Assembly (NCBI RefSeq): GCF_000746845.1
Contig: NZ_KN050846.1
Coordinates: 565,394 to 629,393 of the forward strand
DNA length: 64,000 nt
DNA from: Altibacter lentus
GTDB lineage: Bacteria > Bacteroidota > Bacteroidia > Flavobacteriales > Flavobacteriaceae
Direction: 5' to 3'
Part shown: positions 35,917 through 45,308 of the stretch, piece after piece
How the letters are laid out: each line of letters starts with the position of its first letter
Numbering within the stretch: position 1 is the first letter of the stretch
Notes under the pieces: model-generated
The model's database searches: none
What the model saw: only the letters and a program-made list of their open reading frames with translations
Told to the model about the DNA's origin: nothing
Made by a program: the position numbers and the translations under genes

Positions 35917-38856
35917 ATGGAATGGGAAAACTTCCTACATCAATTATCCAACCAATTGGAAGGAGATCTCCGTTGGGATGAACTCCACAGATCCATCTAT
36001 GCTACAGATGCTTCGGTGTATAGAAAAATACCCATAGCCGTAGCTTTTCCTCGTACCGTTCAGGACATTCAATGTCTTGTGCGATTTGCGACAGAATATA
36101 AAACTTCACTCATTCCGCGAACTGCAGGAACCTCATTGGCAGGACAATGTGTAGGGGAAGGTATCGTCGTGGATGTATCAAAATACTTTACAAAGATCAT
36201 CGCGGTGGATATAAAGGCTAAAACCGTTACCATACAGCCGGGCGTTATTCGCGACGATTTAAATAGGTTCCTGGAACCATACGGACTTTTTTTTGGTCCT
36301 AATACGTCAACTTCCAACCGTTGTATGATAGGAGGGATGGTAGGCAACAACTCCAGCGGTACCACCTCCATTCAATACGGAGTTACAAGGGATAAGGTTC
36401 TTAAACTCTCAACGGTGCTTTCAAATGGAGATCTGGCAGAATTTGGACCCCTCTCAAAGTCTGAATTTCTTCAAAAAGCACAATCAGAAACTTTTGAAGG
36501 GTGCCTCTACAAAATGCTTCTGGCAGAATTATCTTCGGAAGAAGTACAAAAAGAGATAAAAAAAGAGTTCCCTAAACCAGAGATCCACCGAAGGAATACC
36601 GGCTATGCTGTCGATGCGCTGCTTGATTCTGAAGTATTCTCGACCTCTGAAGCGCCCGTAAACCTTTGTTCGCTTTTGTGCGGAAGTGAAGGGACACTTG
36701 CAATTACCACAGAGATCGTTCTTCAACTGGATGAGCTCCCTCCCATACATTCGGCTATGGTTGTTGCGCATTATGAAACCCTTCGCAACTGCTTGAACGA
36801 TGTCAATAAGGTCATGGAGCACAATCTCTTCAGCTGCGAAATGATGGATGACATCATCCTCAACTGTACAAAAAAGAACAAGAAGTATGAAGCGTACCGC
36901 TTTTTTGTAGAAGGCGCCCCAAAGACCCTGTTGCTATTGGAGTTAAGGTCGCATGACCCGGCCGAGCTTTCCCTGCAAACAGATGCACTGTTGCAATCAT
37001 TACAGCACTCGGCGCAAAGTTACAGTGCTCCGGTACTTAGGGGTGAAGAGATCGATATGGCCATGGAGTTACGCAAAGCAGGTCTTGGTTTACTGGGTAA
37101 CATGGTAGGTGATGCGAAAGCGGTCGCCTGTATTGAAGATACAGCGGTTGCCTTAACCGATCTGCCGGCGTTTATTGGCGAGTTTTCCGACCTCATGGCG
37201 CGATACGACCAGAATGCAGTGTATTATGCACATGCCGGCGCGGGTGAATTACACCTAAGGCCCATTTTAAACTTGAAAGAAGCCAGGGATGTAACATTCT
37301 TTAGAAAGATCACCACCGATGTTGCCATGCTCACAAAAAAATACAAGGGCTCGTTTTCCGGGGAACACGGGGACGGAATTGTAAGAGCCGAATTTCTACC
37401 CATGCTCATCGGATCGAAAAACTACCGTTTACTGCAACGTATCAAACAAGCCTTCGATCCCGGTTCTATATTGAATCCCGGAAAGATCGTAGATGCCTAC
37501 AAAATGGACGAATCGTTGCGTTATGAAGTGAACAGAAAAGAACCTGAAGTGGTCACTAAGATCAATTTTGAAGATTCGGGAGGAATCCTGCGCTTGGCAG
37601 AAAAGTGCAACGGGAGTGGGGATTGCCGAAAACCGGCAACTGCCGGCGGCACCATGTGTCCCAGCTATCATGCTACGTTAAACGAAAAGGACACGACGCG
37701 CGCCCGGGCCAACGCTTTACGAGAAGTGCTCACAAATCCTAAAAATGCAAATGCGTTTAATTCGGATGTACTTAAGGAGGTATTCGATCTTTGTATAAGT
37801 TGCAAGGCATGTTCCAGTGAATGCCCCAGCAATGTAGACATGGCTACTGCCAAAATAGAATTCCTTTACCAATATCAAAAGGTTCACGGTATAACACCTT
37901 CCAATAAACGCTTCGGAAAGAGTTCTTTCTACAATAAGCAAGCCGCACGTTTTCCGGGAGTATCGAATTGGATATTCGGCCATGCCTGGCTCTCGAAACA
38001 GATAAAAAAATGGAACGGAATTGCCCCTCAACGGAAGCTGCCACGTATATCAAGTAAAAGTTTCAGTAAGTTATACAAAAGTATTAACAATCAGACTTCT
38101 ACTGGATATTCTGTTTTGCTTTTTGTTGATGAGTTCAGTAATTATCTGGAATCGCAGATCGCAGTGGATGCGTATGAGTTGCTAATCGGGTTGGGGTATA
38201 AGGTTACGGTTGTAGATCATCTTGACAGCGCACGTGCGCTACTTTCCAAAGGAATGCTGGAGGAAGCCAAAATACAGGTCGATAAGAACATAACATTTTT
38301 AAAGGATCTTGTTGCTGAAAGCACCCCGCTGCTTGGCATTGAACCTTCGGCCATTCTGGGATTTCGGGATGAATATCTTCGGTTAACGACCGATCTCCCT
38401 TCAGCTGAAAGAATAACCAAACACACATTCTTGATAGAAGAATTCCTCGCTTCAGAAATCGCAAAAGGCACTATCACCGCTAAACAGTTCACTTCCGAAG
38501 CAAAAAAAATAAAGATCCATGTGCATTGCCATCAAAAAGCACTCAGCAATCAAAAAGTCACGTTCGATCTGCTCAATCTGCCCGTTAACTATAACCCTAC
38601 AATCATCCCTTCCGGATGTTGTGGCATGGCGGGAAGCTTTGGCTATGAAAAAGAGCATTACGATCTGAGCATGCAAATAGGGGAATTAAAACTATTTCCG
38701 GTGCTTCGCAAAGCGTCACAGGATACCATAATTGCGGCGAATGGCACCAGTTGCAGACATCAAATAGAGGATGGCACCGCAAAGAAAGCACTCCATCCTG
38801 TTAGTATTTTACGACATGCACTCCTGCCAAGCGATCAGATTGGGAATGCACTGTAA
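35917..38856 (+). CDS. FAD-binding and (Fe-S)-binding dehydrogenase, D-lactate/2-hydroxyacid type
   Basis: The 979-residue protein fuses three modules: an FAD-binding_4 domain (PRTAGTSLAGQCVGEGI near 70), an FAD-linked oxidase C-terminal domain (HAGAGELHLRPILN, FSGEHGDGIVRAE), and a ferredoxin/CCG part with CNGSGDCRKPATAGGTMCPSY, CISCKACSSECPSNVD and a C-terminal GCCGMAGSFGYEK. This is the Dld/GlcD-GlcF type fusion that oxidises D-lactate or related 2-hydroxyacids and passes electrons to quinone. The ATG at 35917 was chosen over a TTG at 35878 since MEWENFLHQLSNQL aligns with the family start. Its 3' end overlaps the convergent LpxH-like gene by 22 bases. The substrate is unproven. Confidence 0.9.
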   Translation: MEWENFLHQLSNQLEGDLRWDELHRSIYATDASVYRKIPIAVAFPRTVQDIQCLVRFATEYKTSLIPRTAGTSLAGQCVGEGIVVDVSKYFTKIIAVDIKAKTVTIQPGVIRDDLNRFLEPYGLFFGPNTSTSNRCMIGGMVGNNSSGTTSIQYGVTRDKVLKLSTVLSNGDLAEFGPLSKSEFLQKAQSETFEGCLYKMLLAELSSEEVQKEIKKEFPKPEIHRRNTGYAVDALLDSEVFSTSEAPVNLCSLLCGSEGTLAITTEIVLQLDELPPIHSAMVVAHYETLRNCLNDVNKVMEHNLFSCEMMDDIILNCTKKNKKYEAYRFFVEGAPKTLLLLELRSHDPAELSLQTDALLQSLQHSAQSYSAPVLRGEEIDMAMELRKAGLGLLGNMVGDAKAVACIEDTAVALTDLPAFIGEFSDLMARYDQNAVYYAHAGAGELHLRPILNLKEARDVTFFRKITTDVAMLTKKYKGSFSGEHGDGIVRAEFLPMLIGSKNYRLLQRIKQAFDPGSILNPGKIVDAYKMDESLRYEVNRKEPEVVTKINFEDSGGILRLAEKCNGSGDCRKPATAGGTMCPSYHATLNEKDTTRARANALREVLTNPKNANAFNSDVLKEVFDLCISCKACSSECPSNVDMATAKIEFLYQYQKVHGITPSNKRFGKSSFYNKQAARFPGVSNWIFGHAWLSKQIKKWNGIAPQRKLPRISSKSFSKLYKSINNQTSTGYSVLLFVDEFSNYLESQIAVDAYELLIGLGYKVTVVDHLDSARALLSKGMLEEAKIQVDKNITFLKDLVAESTPLLGIEPSAILGFRDEYLRLTTDLPSAERITKHTFLIEEFLASEIAKGTITAKQFTSEAKKIKIHVHCHQKALSNQKVTFDLLNLPVNYNPTIIPSGCCGMAGSFGYEKEHYDLSMQIGELKLFPVLRKASQDTIIAANGTSCRHQIEDGTAKKALHPVSILRHALLPSDQIGNAL

Positions 38857-39674
38857 GCCGAAAAAGCAGAAATAAGGGAAGAAATATCGGTGTCTTCTGT
38901 TACGGCCGGCCATTCATCGGGATTGGGGATGCGCTTTTTCGTATTGAAATGGAACAAATGCCAGCGCTCGTTGTTATATTCCAGAGCCGTTAGATTCTCA
39001 ACCCAATCGCCGCTATTCATGTAAACGCAGCTACCTTTGTCTGTCACCACTTTTTTTATGGCAGGTTGGTGTATATGACCACAGACCACAAAATCATATT
39101 TATTTTCGATGGCAAGTTCAGAAGCTGTTGCCTCAAAATTTGAAATGAACGTTACGGCACCTTTAACATTGTCCTTTATTTTTTTAGAGAGTGAATATTT
39201 CTCTCTGCCCATTCGCTCTAAAAGCGTATTGATAAGTCTGTTTAACAGTATTAGCAAGTCGTATCCCCAACCTCCTAATTTCGCAAGCCACTTTGCGTGT
39301 TGTATCGAGACATCAAATACATCGCCATGAAAGAACCAAGCTTTTTTTCCATCTAATGTAAGAACCAGTTTATCGACAACACGAATGTTTCCCATCTTCG
39401 TTCCTGTAAAGCGTCGCATCTTTTCATCGTGATTGCCGGTAACGTAATAGACCTGGGTTCCCTTGGCTGCCAGCGCAAAGATCTTTTTGATCACCAAGAG
39501 ATGTGCTTTTGGAAAATACCGCTTTCTAAACTGCCAAATATCCACTATATCCCCGTTAAGGATCAACTTCTTTGGCTTTACAGCGTTCAAATAATGTAAG
39601 ACTTCCTTAGCGTGACATCCATAGGTCCCCAAATGGATGTCGGACAAGACCACTACTTCAACTTTTCGTTTCAA
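38835..39674 (-). CDS. LpxH-like metallophosphoesterase (UDP-2,3-diacylglucosamine diphosphatase type)
   Basis: Motifs LSDIHLGTYG, LNGDIVDIW, VTGNHDEKM and CGHIHQP show a calcineurin-type di-metal phosphoesterase; the HLG and GDIVDIW spacing fits LpxH, which cleaves UDP-diacylglucosamine to lipid X in lipid A synthesis. The N-terminal frame is open to a TTG at 39713, but I chose the TTG at 39674 (MKRKVEVVVLSDIHLG, 279 residues) because the family begins close to the DIHLG strand. No ATG is available. The gene converges on the FAD/Fe-S dehydrogenase gene, overlapping its stop by 22 bases. Confidence 0.87.
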   Translation of the reverse strand: MKRKVEVVVLSDIHLGTYGCHAKEVLHYLNAVKPKKLILNGDIVDIWQFRKRYFPKAHLLVIKKIFALAAKGTQVYYVTGNHDEKMRRFTGTKMGNIRVVDKLVLTLDGKKAWFFHGDVFDVSIQHAKWLAKLGGWGYDLLILLNRLINTLLERMGREKYSLSKKIKDNVKGAVTFISNFEATASELAIENKYDFVVCGHIHQPAIKKVVTDKGSCVYMNSGDWVENLTALEYNNERWHLFHFNTKKRIPNPDEWPAVTEDTDISSLISAFSAYSAFPI

Positions 39675-39800
39675 GGGCAATAATTTCTTACAAAGAAATC
39701 TAAACGGGATCAAATTATTTTTACAGCAGTGTTATCATTAGTTCTACTGAAGGTTATGTTTGGGCTTTTAGTGTTTCTGAAACATTAAGCAAATAGTTTA

Positions 39801-39832
39801 TTTTTAGGATTCAATTAGAACATTTACATTTG
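39801..39832 (+). promoter_or_regulatory. Predicted promoter of aroC
   Basis: A perfect TAnnTTTG box, TACATTTG, lies at 39825-39832 with a TTTTTAGG element 18-19 bases upstream in place of the -33 TTTG. The -7 box is 14 bases before the ATG, giving a very short leader. Confidence 0.5.
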
Positions 39833-39846
39833 TTCAAAATGCGATT

Positions 39847-40911
39847 ATGGCTGGAAATTCCTTCGGAACAGTTTTTAAACTCACTAGCTTCGGCGAATCA
39901 CATGGTACTGCCATAGGCGGCATCATAGACGGGTGTCCTGCGGGAATTAAGATCGACTTTGAAGCAATTGCCGCAGAGATGCAACGAAGGAAACCCGGAC
40001 AGTCGGCCATTGTAACACAGCGTAAGGAAGAAGATGAAGTAGAGTTTCTTTCCGGCATTTTTGAAGGCACCACCACTGGCACCCCTATTGGATTCCTTAT
40101 AAAAAACACCAATCAGAAATCGAAAGATTACTCCCATATTAAAGATACCTACAGGCCTTCACACGCCGATTTCACATACGAAAAGAAATACGGCACACGA
40201 GATTATCGCGGCGGAGGACGTTCTTCGGCGCGGGAAACCGCCTGTAGGGTCGTTGCGGGTGCCGTCGCAAAACAAATCTTAAAAGGCATTTCAATTAATG
40301 CCTATGTTTCAGGAGTTGGAAAATTACAACTCACCAAGCCCTATAAAGAATTGGATTTTTCAGAAATAGAAAAAAATCCGGTTCGCTGTGCAGACCCCGT
40401 CATGGCAAAGACCATGGAATCGTATATCAAGGAGGTTCGAAAGCAAGGGGATACCGTAGGCGGAGTGATCACCTGTGTAATCAAAAATGTTCCTATGGGT
40501 CTTGGGGAGCCGGTCTTCGACAAATTACATGCCCAACTGGGGAAGGCGATGTTGTCCATAAATGCCGTAAAAGGTTTTGAGTACGGTAGCGGTTTTGAAG
40601 GAACAAAGCTACTGGGAAGTATTCACAACGATGCGTTCAATAAGGATGGTACCACCAAAACTAATAACAGTGGCGGCATACAGGGAGGAATTAGTAATGG
40701 AGAAGAAATTTACTTTTCGGTTGCTTTCAAGCCCGTTGCTACACTTATGCAAAAACAAGAAACTATCAACAAAAAAGGAGAAACTGTAGAAATGCAGGGA
40801 AAAGGAAGGCACGACCCCTGTGTGGTACCCCGCGCAGTGCCTATTGTAGAGGCAATGGCTGCACTTGTTTTAGCCGATTTTTGGTTATTGAACCGGGTTT
40901 CCAAAATGTAA
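39847..40911 (+). CDS. aroC: Chorismate synthase AroC
   Basis: The 354-residue enzyme has the three chorismate synthase signatures: [18 protein letters not shown] at the N-terminus, [20 protein letters not shown] in the middle and [20 protein letters not shown] near the end. It converts EPSP to chorismate with reduced FMN in the shikimate pathway. The ATG follows the TACATTTG box closely. The downstream symporter gene begins 51 bases later with its own leader. Confidence 0.97.
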   Translation: MAGNSFGTVFKLTSFGESHGTAIGGIIDGCPAGIKIDFEAIAAEMQRRKPGQSAIVTQRKEEDEVEFLSGIFEGTTTGTPIGFLIKNTNQKSKDYSHIKDTYRPSHADFTYEKKYGTRDYRGGGRSSARETACRVVAGAVAKQILKGISINAYVSGVGKLQLTKPYKELDFSEIEKNPVRCADPVMAKTMESYIKEVRKQGDTVGGVITCVIKNVPMGLGEPVFDKLHAQLGKAMLSINAVKGFEYGSGFEGTKLLGSIHNDAFNKDGTTKTNNSGGIQGGISNGEEIYFSVAFKPVATLMQKQETINKKGETVEMQGKGRHDPCVVPRAVPIVEAMAALVLADFWLLNRVSKM

Positions 40912-40962
40912 ATATTAATACGTAATTTAACGCCTTTCAACATCGAAAAATAAACAACACCT

Positions 40963-42408
40963 ATGAAAAAATTAGCACTGCACTGGAAAATAATCATCGG
41001 ATTGGTATTGGGTATTATTTGGGCGTTGCTGTCCAGTCAGTTGGGATGGAGTTCCTTCACGATCAATTGGATCGCTCCGTTCGGGACTATTTTTATCAAT
41101 TTACTGAAATTGATCGCTGTTCCCCTGGTGTTGGTTTCCATTATTAGCGGTGTGGCCAATATTGGTGACGCCGGTAGTTTGGGTCGAATGGGAGGAAAAA
41201 CATTGCTCGCTTATCTGGTCACTACTGTTTTGGCGGTAAGCCTTGGATTGGCACTTGTAAATGTGGTTAAGCCCGGAAAATTGGTAGATGAACAAAGTCG
41301 CATCGACAACAGGATTAGCTACGAGCTCTGGGCAAGTTCTCAAGGATACGAAATAAAGGATGGTATCAACTATCTGCAAGAACCCGAATTTTTTGAACGG
41401 GCACAACGTATCACAGAGCTATCCAAAAGTGAATTACAAGATGCCGCGGTCACAGAAAAGATGAAAACCGCAGATGAGACAAAGGATGCGACTCCCTTGC
41501 AACCTTTGGTGGACCTCGTGCCACAGAATTTCTTTCTGTCACTTACAGACAACGGACTGATGTTACAGATCATTTTCTTCGGGTTGTTCTTTGGTGTATG
41601 CTTATTATTGATCCCGAACGAAAAGTCGCAAGCTGTTACGAGTTTTATGGATAGTGCCATGGAGGTCTTCCTTAAAATGGTGGATCTAACGATGCAGGCT
41701 GCGCCTTTCTTTGTTTTTGCACTTCTGGCTGGTGTCGTGAGTAAGATGGCCGGCGACGATATTGGTAAAGTTTATGAGATCTTTAAAGGATTAAGCTGGT
41801 ACTCATTAACAGTCTTTTTAGGCCTAATGCTTATGATCTTTGTAGTGTACCCGACCATCTTAAAGTTATTTGTGAAGAAAATTCCTTACACAGGCTTTTT
41901 CAAGGCCATGAGTCCTGCACAAACGCTTGCATTCTCAACTTCGAGCAGTGCGGCTACCTTACCGGTGACCATGGAGTGTGTAGAAGAGAATCTAGGTGTA
42001 GATAAAAAGATAACGAGCTTTGTATTACCTATTGGTGCCACCGTGAACATGGATGGAACGTGTTTGTATCAAGCAGTGGCAGTTGTATTTTTGGCCCAAC
42101 TTCACATGATCGATCTAACGCTGGGGCAGCAGTTGACGATCGTTCTCACCGCGACACTTGCTTCCATTGGTTCAGCCGCCGTTCCCAGTGCCGGATTGGT
42201 AATGTTGATCATTGTACTGGATTCGGTTGGTTTAAATCCGGCTTGGATCGCGATCATCTTTCCTGTAGATCGAATTCTGGATATGTTCCGTACGGTTGTT
42301 AATGTAACCGGTGACGCTACCGTTTCAACAATTATTGCGAACGGCGAGGGGATGTTACAGTACGAACCACAGGAGAACCCTACTGAAACCTTCGATCTGG
42401 ACTCGTAA
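40963..42408 (+). CDS. Dicarboxylate/amino acid:cation symporter (DAACS family)
   Basis: The 481-residue membrane protein has about eight transmembrane segments and the DAACS motifs: SSSAATLPVTMECVEENLGV (the serine-rich hairpin), GATVNMDGTCLYQAVAVVFLAQ and the helix-8 strand DRILDMFRTVVNVTGDA. It imports glutamate, aspartate or C4-dicarboxylates with Na+ or H+. A hydrophilic insert of about 60 residues (105-165) between helices 3 and 4 is longer than in GltP and is seen in many Bacteroidota members. The substrate is not determinable here. Confidence 0.93.
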   Translation: MKKLALHWKIIIGLVLGIIWALLSSQLGWSSFTINWIAPFGTIFINLLKLIAVPLVLVSIISGVANIGDAGSLGRMGGKTLLAYLVTTVLAVSLGLALVNVVKPGKLVDEQSRIDNRISYELWASSQGYEIKDGINYLQEPEFFERAQRITELSKSELQDAAVTEKMKTADETKDATPLQPLVDLVPQNFFLSLTDNGLMLQIIFFGLFFGVCLLLIPNEKSQAVTSFMDSAMEVFLKMVDLTMQAAPFFVFALLAGVVSKMAGDDIGKVYEIFKGLSWYSLTVFLGLMLMIFVVYPTILKLFVKKIPYTGFFKAMSPAQTLAFSTSSSAATLPVTMECVEENLGVDKKITSFVLPIGATVNMDGTCLYQAVAVVFLAQLHMIDLTLGQQLTIVLTATLASIGSAAVPSAGLVMLIIVLDSVGLNPAWIAIIFPVDRILDMFRTVVNVTGDATVSTIIANGEGMLQYEPQENPTETFDLDS

Positions 42409-42587
42409 GCGGTTTTTTTCAGATTTAATAATAATTTCCTAACTTAGAGGTTCAACTTCCCGAGTATTTTTACCGTCCATTTCAAAATGTAAGCATCTCT
42501 TAAAAGAGAGAACGCTGTTGTTTTGGAATGTGGTAAGCCCTCAGTCGCTTGAAATTTGATTTGCTTATGATTTAAAATAATCATAGC

Positions 42588-43376
42588 ATGAAAAAATTAG
42601 TCCTTTTATTATTTTGCAGCAGTTGCTACCTCGGTCTTTCCCAGGTAGGGATCGGAACCGTTAGCCCAAGTGACGCAGCAATGTTAGACATTAGCAGCAC
42701 AACGAACAATGTGAACTATGGCGGTCTCATGCCACCCAGAGTGCCAAGTCAGACAGAACGTGATGTTATTCCCACCACCTCTACCGACACAGGTTTATTG
42801 ATCTTCGTGGAGAGCACCGGAACTCTGGAGGTGTGGAACGGGATCAACTGGGAGATTGTCTATACGCTTAGCACACAAGCTACAACCTTGGCCATTCAAG
42901 ATTTTGACACCAACATTAGCTGGAACTATACTGTTACGCCGGCAACATATAATGTGAGTGATGATATTTGGGATATTGTTACCACACTTGGAGCCGGAAC
43001 CGGTGCAATAGACCTTGTTTCCGGAAATTTCCTGGGCTGTCGTGATCTTGACAATCCCAACGGCGGTGGTAATTTCTTTCATGAGATCGCTTTTGTGAAC
43101 GTGAACGTTTCCTCGCTAAATAATGCTAGAATTTCTTTTGATTATGACGTGTATCAATATGATGCAGGAGATGATATACAGTATGAGGTCTATCACGACG
43201 ACGTAAGTCAAGGGGTCGTTACCTTAGTGAACGGGGCAGGTAACCTCACCGCAGAAGGGACCGAGGTAATCGTGGTTCCTAATAGTGTTACAAACGTAAG
43301 GATCTCAGTACGCATCGATCAGAACGGAAATGATGATTTTGCCGGTTTCGATAACTTTAGGGTGTATGGGCAATAA
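42588..43376 (+). CDS. Secreted hypothetical protein
   Basis: The 262-residue product has a signal peptide MKKLVLLLFCSSCYLGLSQ followed at once by VGIGTVSPSDAAMLDIS, an opening seen in many Bacteroidota surface proteins. The rest is Asn/Asp/Gly/Thr-rich and beta-strand-like, with a C-terminal domain (LNNARISFDYDVYQYDAG through NFRVYGQ) that looks like a carbohydrate-binding or jellyroll fold. It has no T9SS sorting domain at the C-terminus. I do not know its function. Confidence 0.8.
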   Translation: MKKLVLLLFCSSCYLGLSQVGIGTVSPSDAAMLDISSTTNNVNYGGLMPPRVPSQTERDVIPTTSTDTGLLIFVESTGTLEVWNGINWEIVYTLSTQATTLAIQDFDTNISWNYTVTPATYNVSDDIWDIVTTLGAGTGAIDLVSGNFLGCRDLDNPNGGGNFFHEIAFVNVNVSSLNNARISFDYDVYQYDAGDDIQYEVYHDDVSQGVVTLVNGAGNLTAEGTEVIVVPNSVTNVRISVRIDQNGNDDFAGFDNFRVYGQ

Positions 43377-43388
43377 GAACAGGAAAGG

Positions 43389-43419
43389 TTTTCAGATTAT
43401 TCGATAATTGCTATCTTTA
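43389..43419 (+). promoter_or_regulatory. Predicted promoter of the ATP-grasp / amidohydrolase / QEGLA operon
   Basis: TATCTTTA at 43412-43419 fits the -7 box TAnnTTTG with one mismatch, and TTTT at 43389-43392 sits 19 bases upstream as a -33 element. The start codon follows 24 bases after the -7 box. No other promoter-like signal lies between the three downstream genes, which overlap. Confidence 0.4.
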
Positions 43420-43443
43420 GTTTGAAATCAAAAACCAGCCTTT

Positions 43444-44472
43444 ATGAACGTTTGCTTCATTATGTATCCTTGGGAAGAGATCAAGCCCGATGACGATTCA
43501 ACACTTGCAATGATCCATGAGTTTGTAAAGCGGGGGCACGGTTTGGCGATCACTACACCCGCTAACTTGACCATCCGTGATAGTGTTGCTTTTGCTTTTT
43601 CAAAATGTTACAAAAGAAAAGACAAGATCTCCTCCAGTTTGAAGTCATTTCATACGCATGCCGAATTCTACGATGAAATGCTGCCCTTAGCCGGTTTTGA
43701 TGTTATCATCCTCCGAAGCAATCCGCCGCTGGATATGATCATGCTCAATTTTCTGGATTCTGTCAAGGACGATGTGTTTATTATGAACGATCTGGACGGT
43801 ATTCGGCGTGCCAATAACAAACTCTATACGGCCGTCTTTGAAGATGACCATAATGAGATGATCCCTCGCACACACGTAACAAAGAACAAAGAATACTTAA
43901 AAAAAACCATAAAAGAAGGACCCGATAAAATGATCCTGAAGCCTCTCAACGGCTTTGGAGGTTCCGGCGTGATCTTAATTGAAAAGCGCGCAATGCTCAG
44001 CATCAACTCGCTTCTGGATTTTTATATCGACAACCGCGACGGTACGACCAACTATGTGATCCTTCAGGAATATATAGAGGGCGCAGATCAAGGAGATGTA
44101 CGTATTTTACTGCTGAATGGAAAACCCATTGGAGCCATGAAGCGTGTGCCGGGGGAGGAGGATCATCGCTCCAACGTAAGTGCCGGGGGATCGGTTCAAA
44201 AGCATACCTTATCGAAAAAAGAGAAAGAACTTTGCCGAAGAATAGGCCCTAAGCTGGTTGCAGACGGACTTTATTTTGTGGGAATCGACGTGATCAATGG
44301 AATGCTGGTAGAGGTAAACGTCATGTCTCCGGGAGGTATTACATATATGAATCGTGTATACAAAACGAAGGTTCAGGAAAAGATCATTGATTTTGTGGAA
44401 GATAAGGTACTGGAACGAGTATCTGCTTTCGAGCGTCGCCACAAACTTCGTAAACATGTAGATGAAGCATAA
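43444..44472 (+). CDS. GshB-like ATP-grasp ligase (first gene of QEGLA operon)
   Basis: The 342-residue protein has the ATP-grasp fold of prokaryotic glutathione synthase: the RSNPPLD motif near 91-97, Lys166 with the Gly-rich loop LKPLNGFGGSGV, QEYIEGADQGDVR, HRSNVSAGGS near 241-250, and the Mg-binding EVNVMSPGG with Glu290 and Asn292. ATP-grasp ligases form amide bonds through acyl-phosphates. BshA in this genome suggests bacillithiol, so glutathione is an unlikely product, and the partners suggest another gamma-glutamyl-like or peptide amide. It is coupled to the amidohydrolase gene by a one-base TAATG overlap (stop TAA, start ATG). The substrate is unknown. Confidence 0.88.
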   Translation: MNVCFIMYPWEEIKPDDDSTLAMIHEFVKRGHGLAITTPANLTIRDSVAFAFSKCYKRKDKISSSLKSFHTHAEFYDEMLPLAGFDVIILRSNPPLDMIMLNFLDSVKDDVFIMNDLDGIRRANNKLYTAVFEDDHNEMIPRTHVTKNKEYLKKTIKEGPDKMILKPLNGFGGSGVILIEKRAMLSINSLLDFYIDNRDGTTNYVILQEYIEGADQGDVRILLLNGKPIGAMKRVPGEEDHRSNVSAGGSVQKHTLSKKEKELCRRIGPKLVADGLYFVGIDVINGMLVEVNVMSPGGITYMNRVYKTKVQEKIIDFVEDKVLERVSAFERRHKLRKHVDEA

Positions 44473-45308
44473 TGGAAAGGCTGCTCGTTTCAGAAATTAT
44501 CAAAAAGATCCAACGGGAAGATTGTTTTGAAGCCGTTTCAGAAGATAATTCATTTACGTTAAAGATCGATCGTTACGTGCCCTACGTATGTGGAGCCGTG
44601 CATGATGGACATCAATTTAGAAAAGAACTGTGGGACAAATGCCTTCATACGGCCTATGACCGATGGTTTGAAGAAGATCCCTGTACGAAAGATTTCATTG
44701 CATCGCACCCAATTGTGATCGCCGGCAGAGACAGCAGGTTCGAGTACGATCTTAATCGTGATCCTGAGAATGCAATTTTTGAAACAGCCTGGGGGAAAGA
44801 GCTTTGGAAAGAACCACTCACTGAAGCTGAAAAAAACGAAAGTCGCAATAAACATGCGGTATTCTATACAGTGGTGCATGCATTAATAAAGAAGTTAGAA
44901 GAAAAGTTTGGAAGTGTGGTCGTATACGACATGCATTCCTATAATTGGCGGCGGTGGGATCGCGAAGTTCCTGTAATAAATTTGGGAACCACAAATGTGG
45001 ATAACGAACGATTTGAAAAAATTATAGAACGTTGGCGGCATTCCCTTTCAGAATTGAAGTTTCCCAACGGATTAGAAGCTACTTCTAAAATTAACGATAC
45101 TTTCTTCGGAAATGGATATTTTCTCAAATTCATTACCCAAAATTTTAAAAATACCTTAGTTTTGGCGACAGAATTCAAAAAGATATACTGTGATGAACTG
45201 CGGCAAGTTATCTATCCTGAAATGGTTTCAGCAATCGAAAAACAACTTCAGCAAAAGATAAAGGAACACGCCGGCCAGTTCTACAGTATGCATAAAACTG
45301 ACGCATGA
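44472..45308 (+). CDS. N-formylglutamate amidohydrolase-like protein
   Basis: The 278-residue protein matches the FGase family (PF05013): VHDGHQF near residue 43, RDSRFEYDLNRDPE around 85-98, VYDMHSYNWRR near 155 and the later LGTTN and ATEFKK segments. The His/Asp/Glu set is placed for a single zinc. Known members hydrolyse N-formyl-glutamate in histidine degradation, yet no hut genes are present here. It is coupled by overlaps to the ATP-grasp gene upstream and the QEGLA gene downstream, so it probably acts on the ligase product or a shared intermediate. The real substrate is unknown. Confidence 0.87.
   Translation: MERLLVSEIIKKIQREDCFEAVSEDNSFTLKIDRYVPYVCGAVHDGHQFRKELWDKCLHTAYDRWFEEDPCTKDFIASHPIVIAGRDSRFEYDLNRDPENAIFETAWGKELWKEPLTEAEKNESRNKHAVFYTVVHALIKKLEEKFGSVVVYDMHSYNWRRWDREVPVINLGTTNVDNERFEKIIERWRHSLSELKFPNGLEATSKINDTFFGNGYFLKFITQNFKNTLVLATEFKKIYCDELRQVIYPEMVSAIEKQLQQKIKEHAGQFYSMHKTDA

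Noticed and set aside
42490-42512. TCTCTT/AAGAGA inverted repeat upstream of the secreted hypothetical gene
   Set aside because: Short stem with no T tract and a tiny loop; not convincing as terminator or operator.
43444-44472. Naming the ATP-grasp gene gshB (glutathione synthase)
   Set aside because: The fold fits, but BshA in the window points to bacillithiol, no gshA is seen, and the operon partners suggest another substrate.
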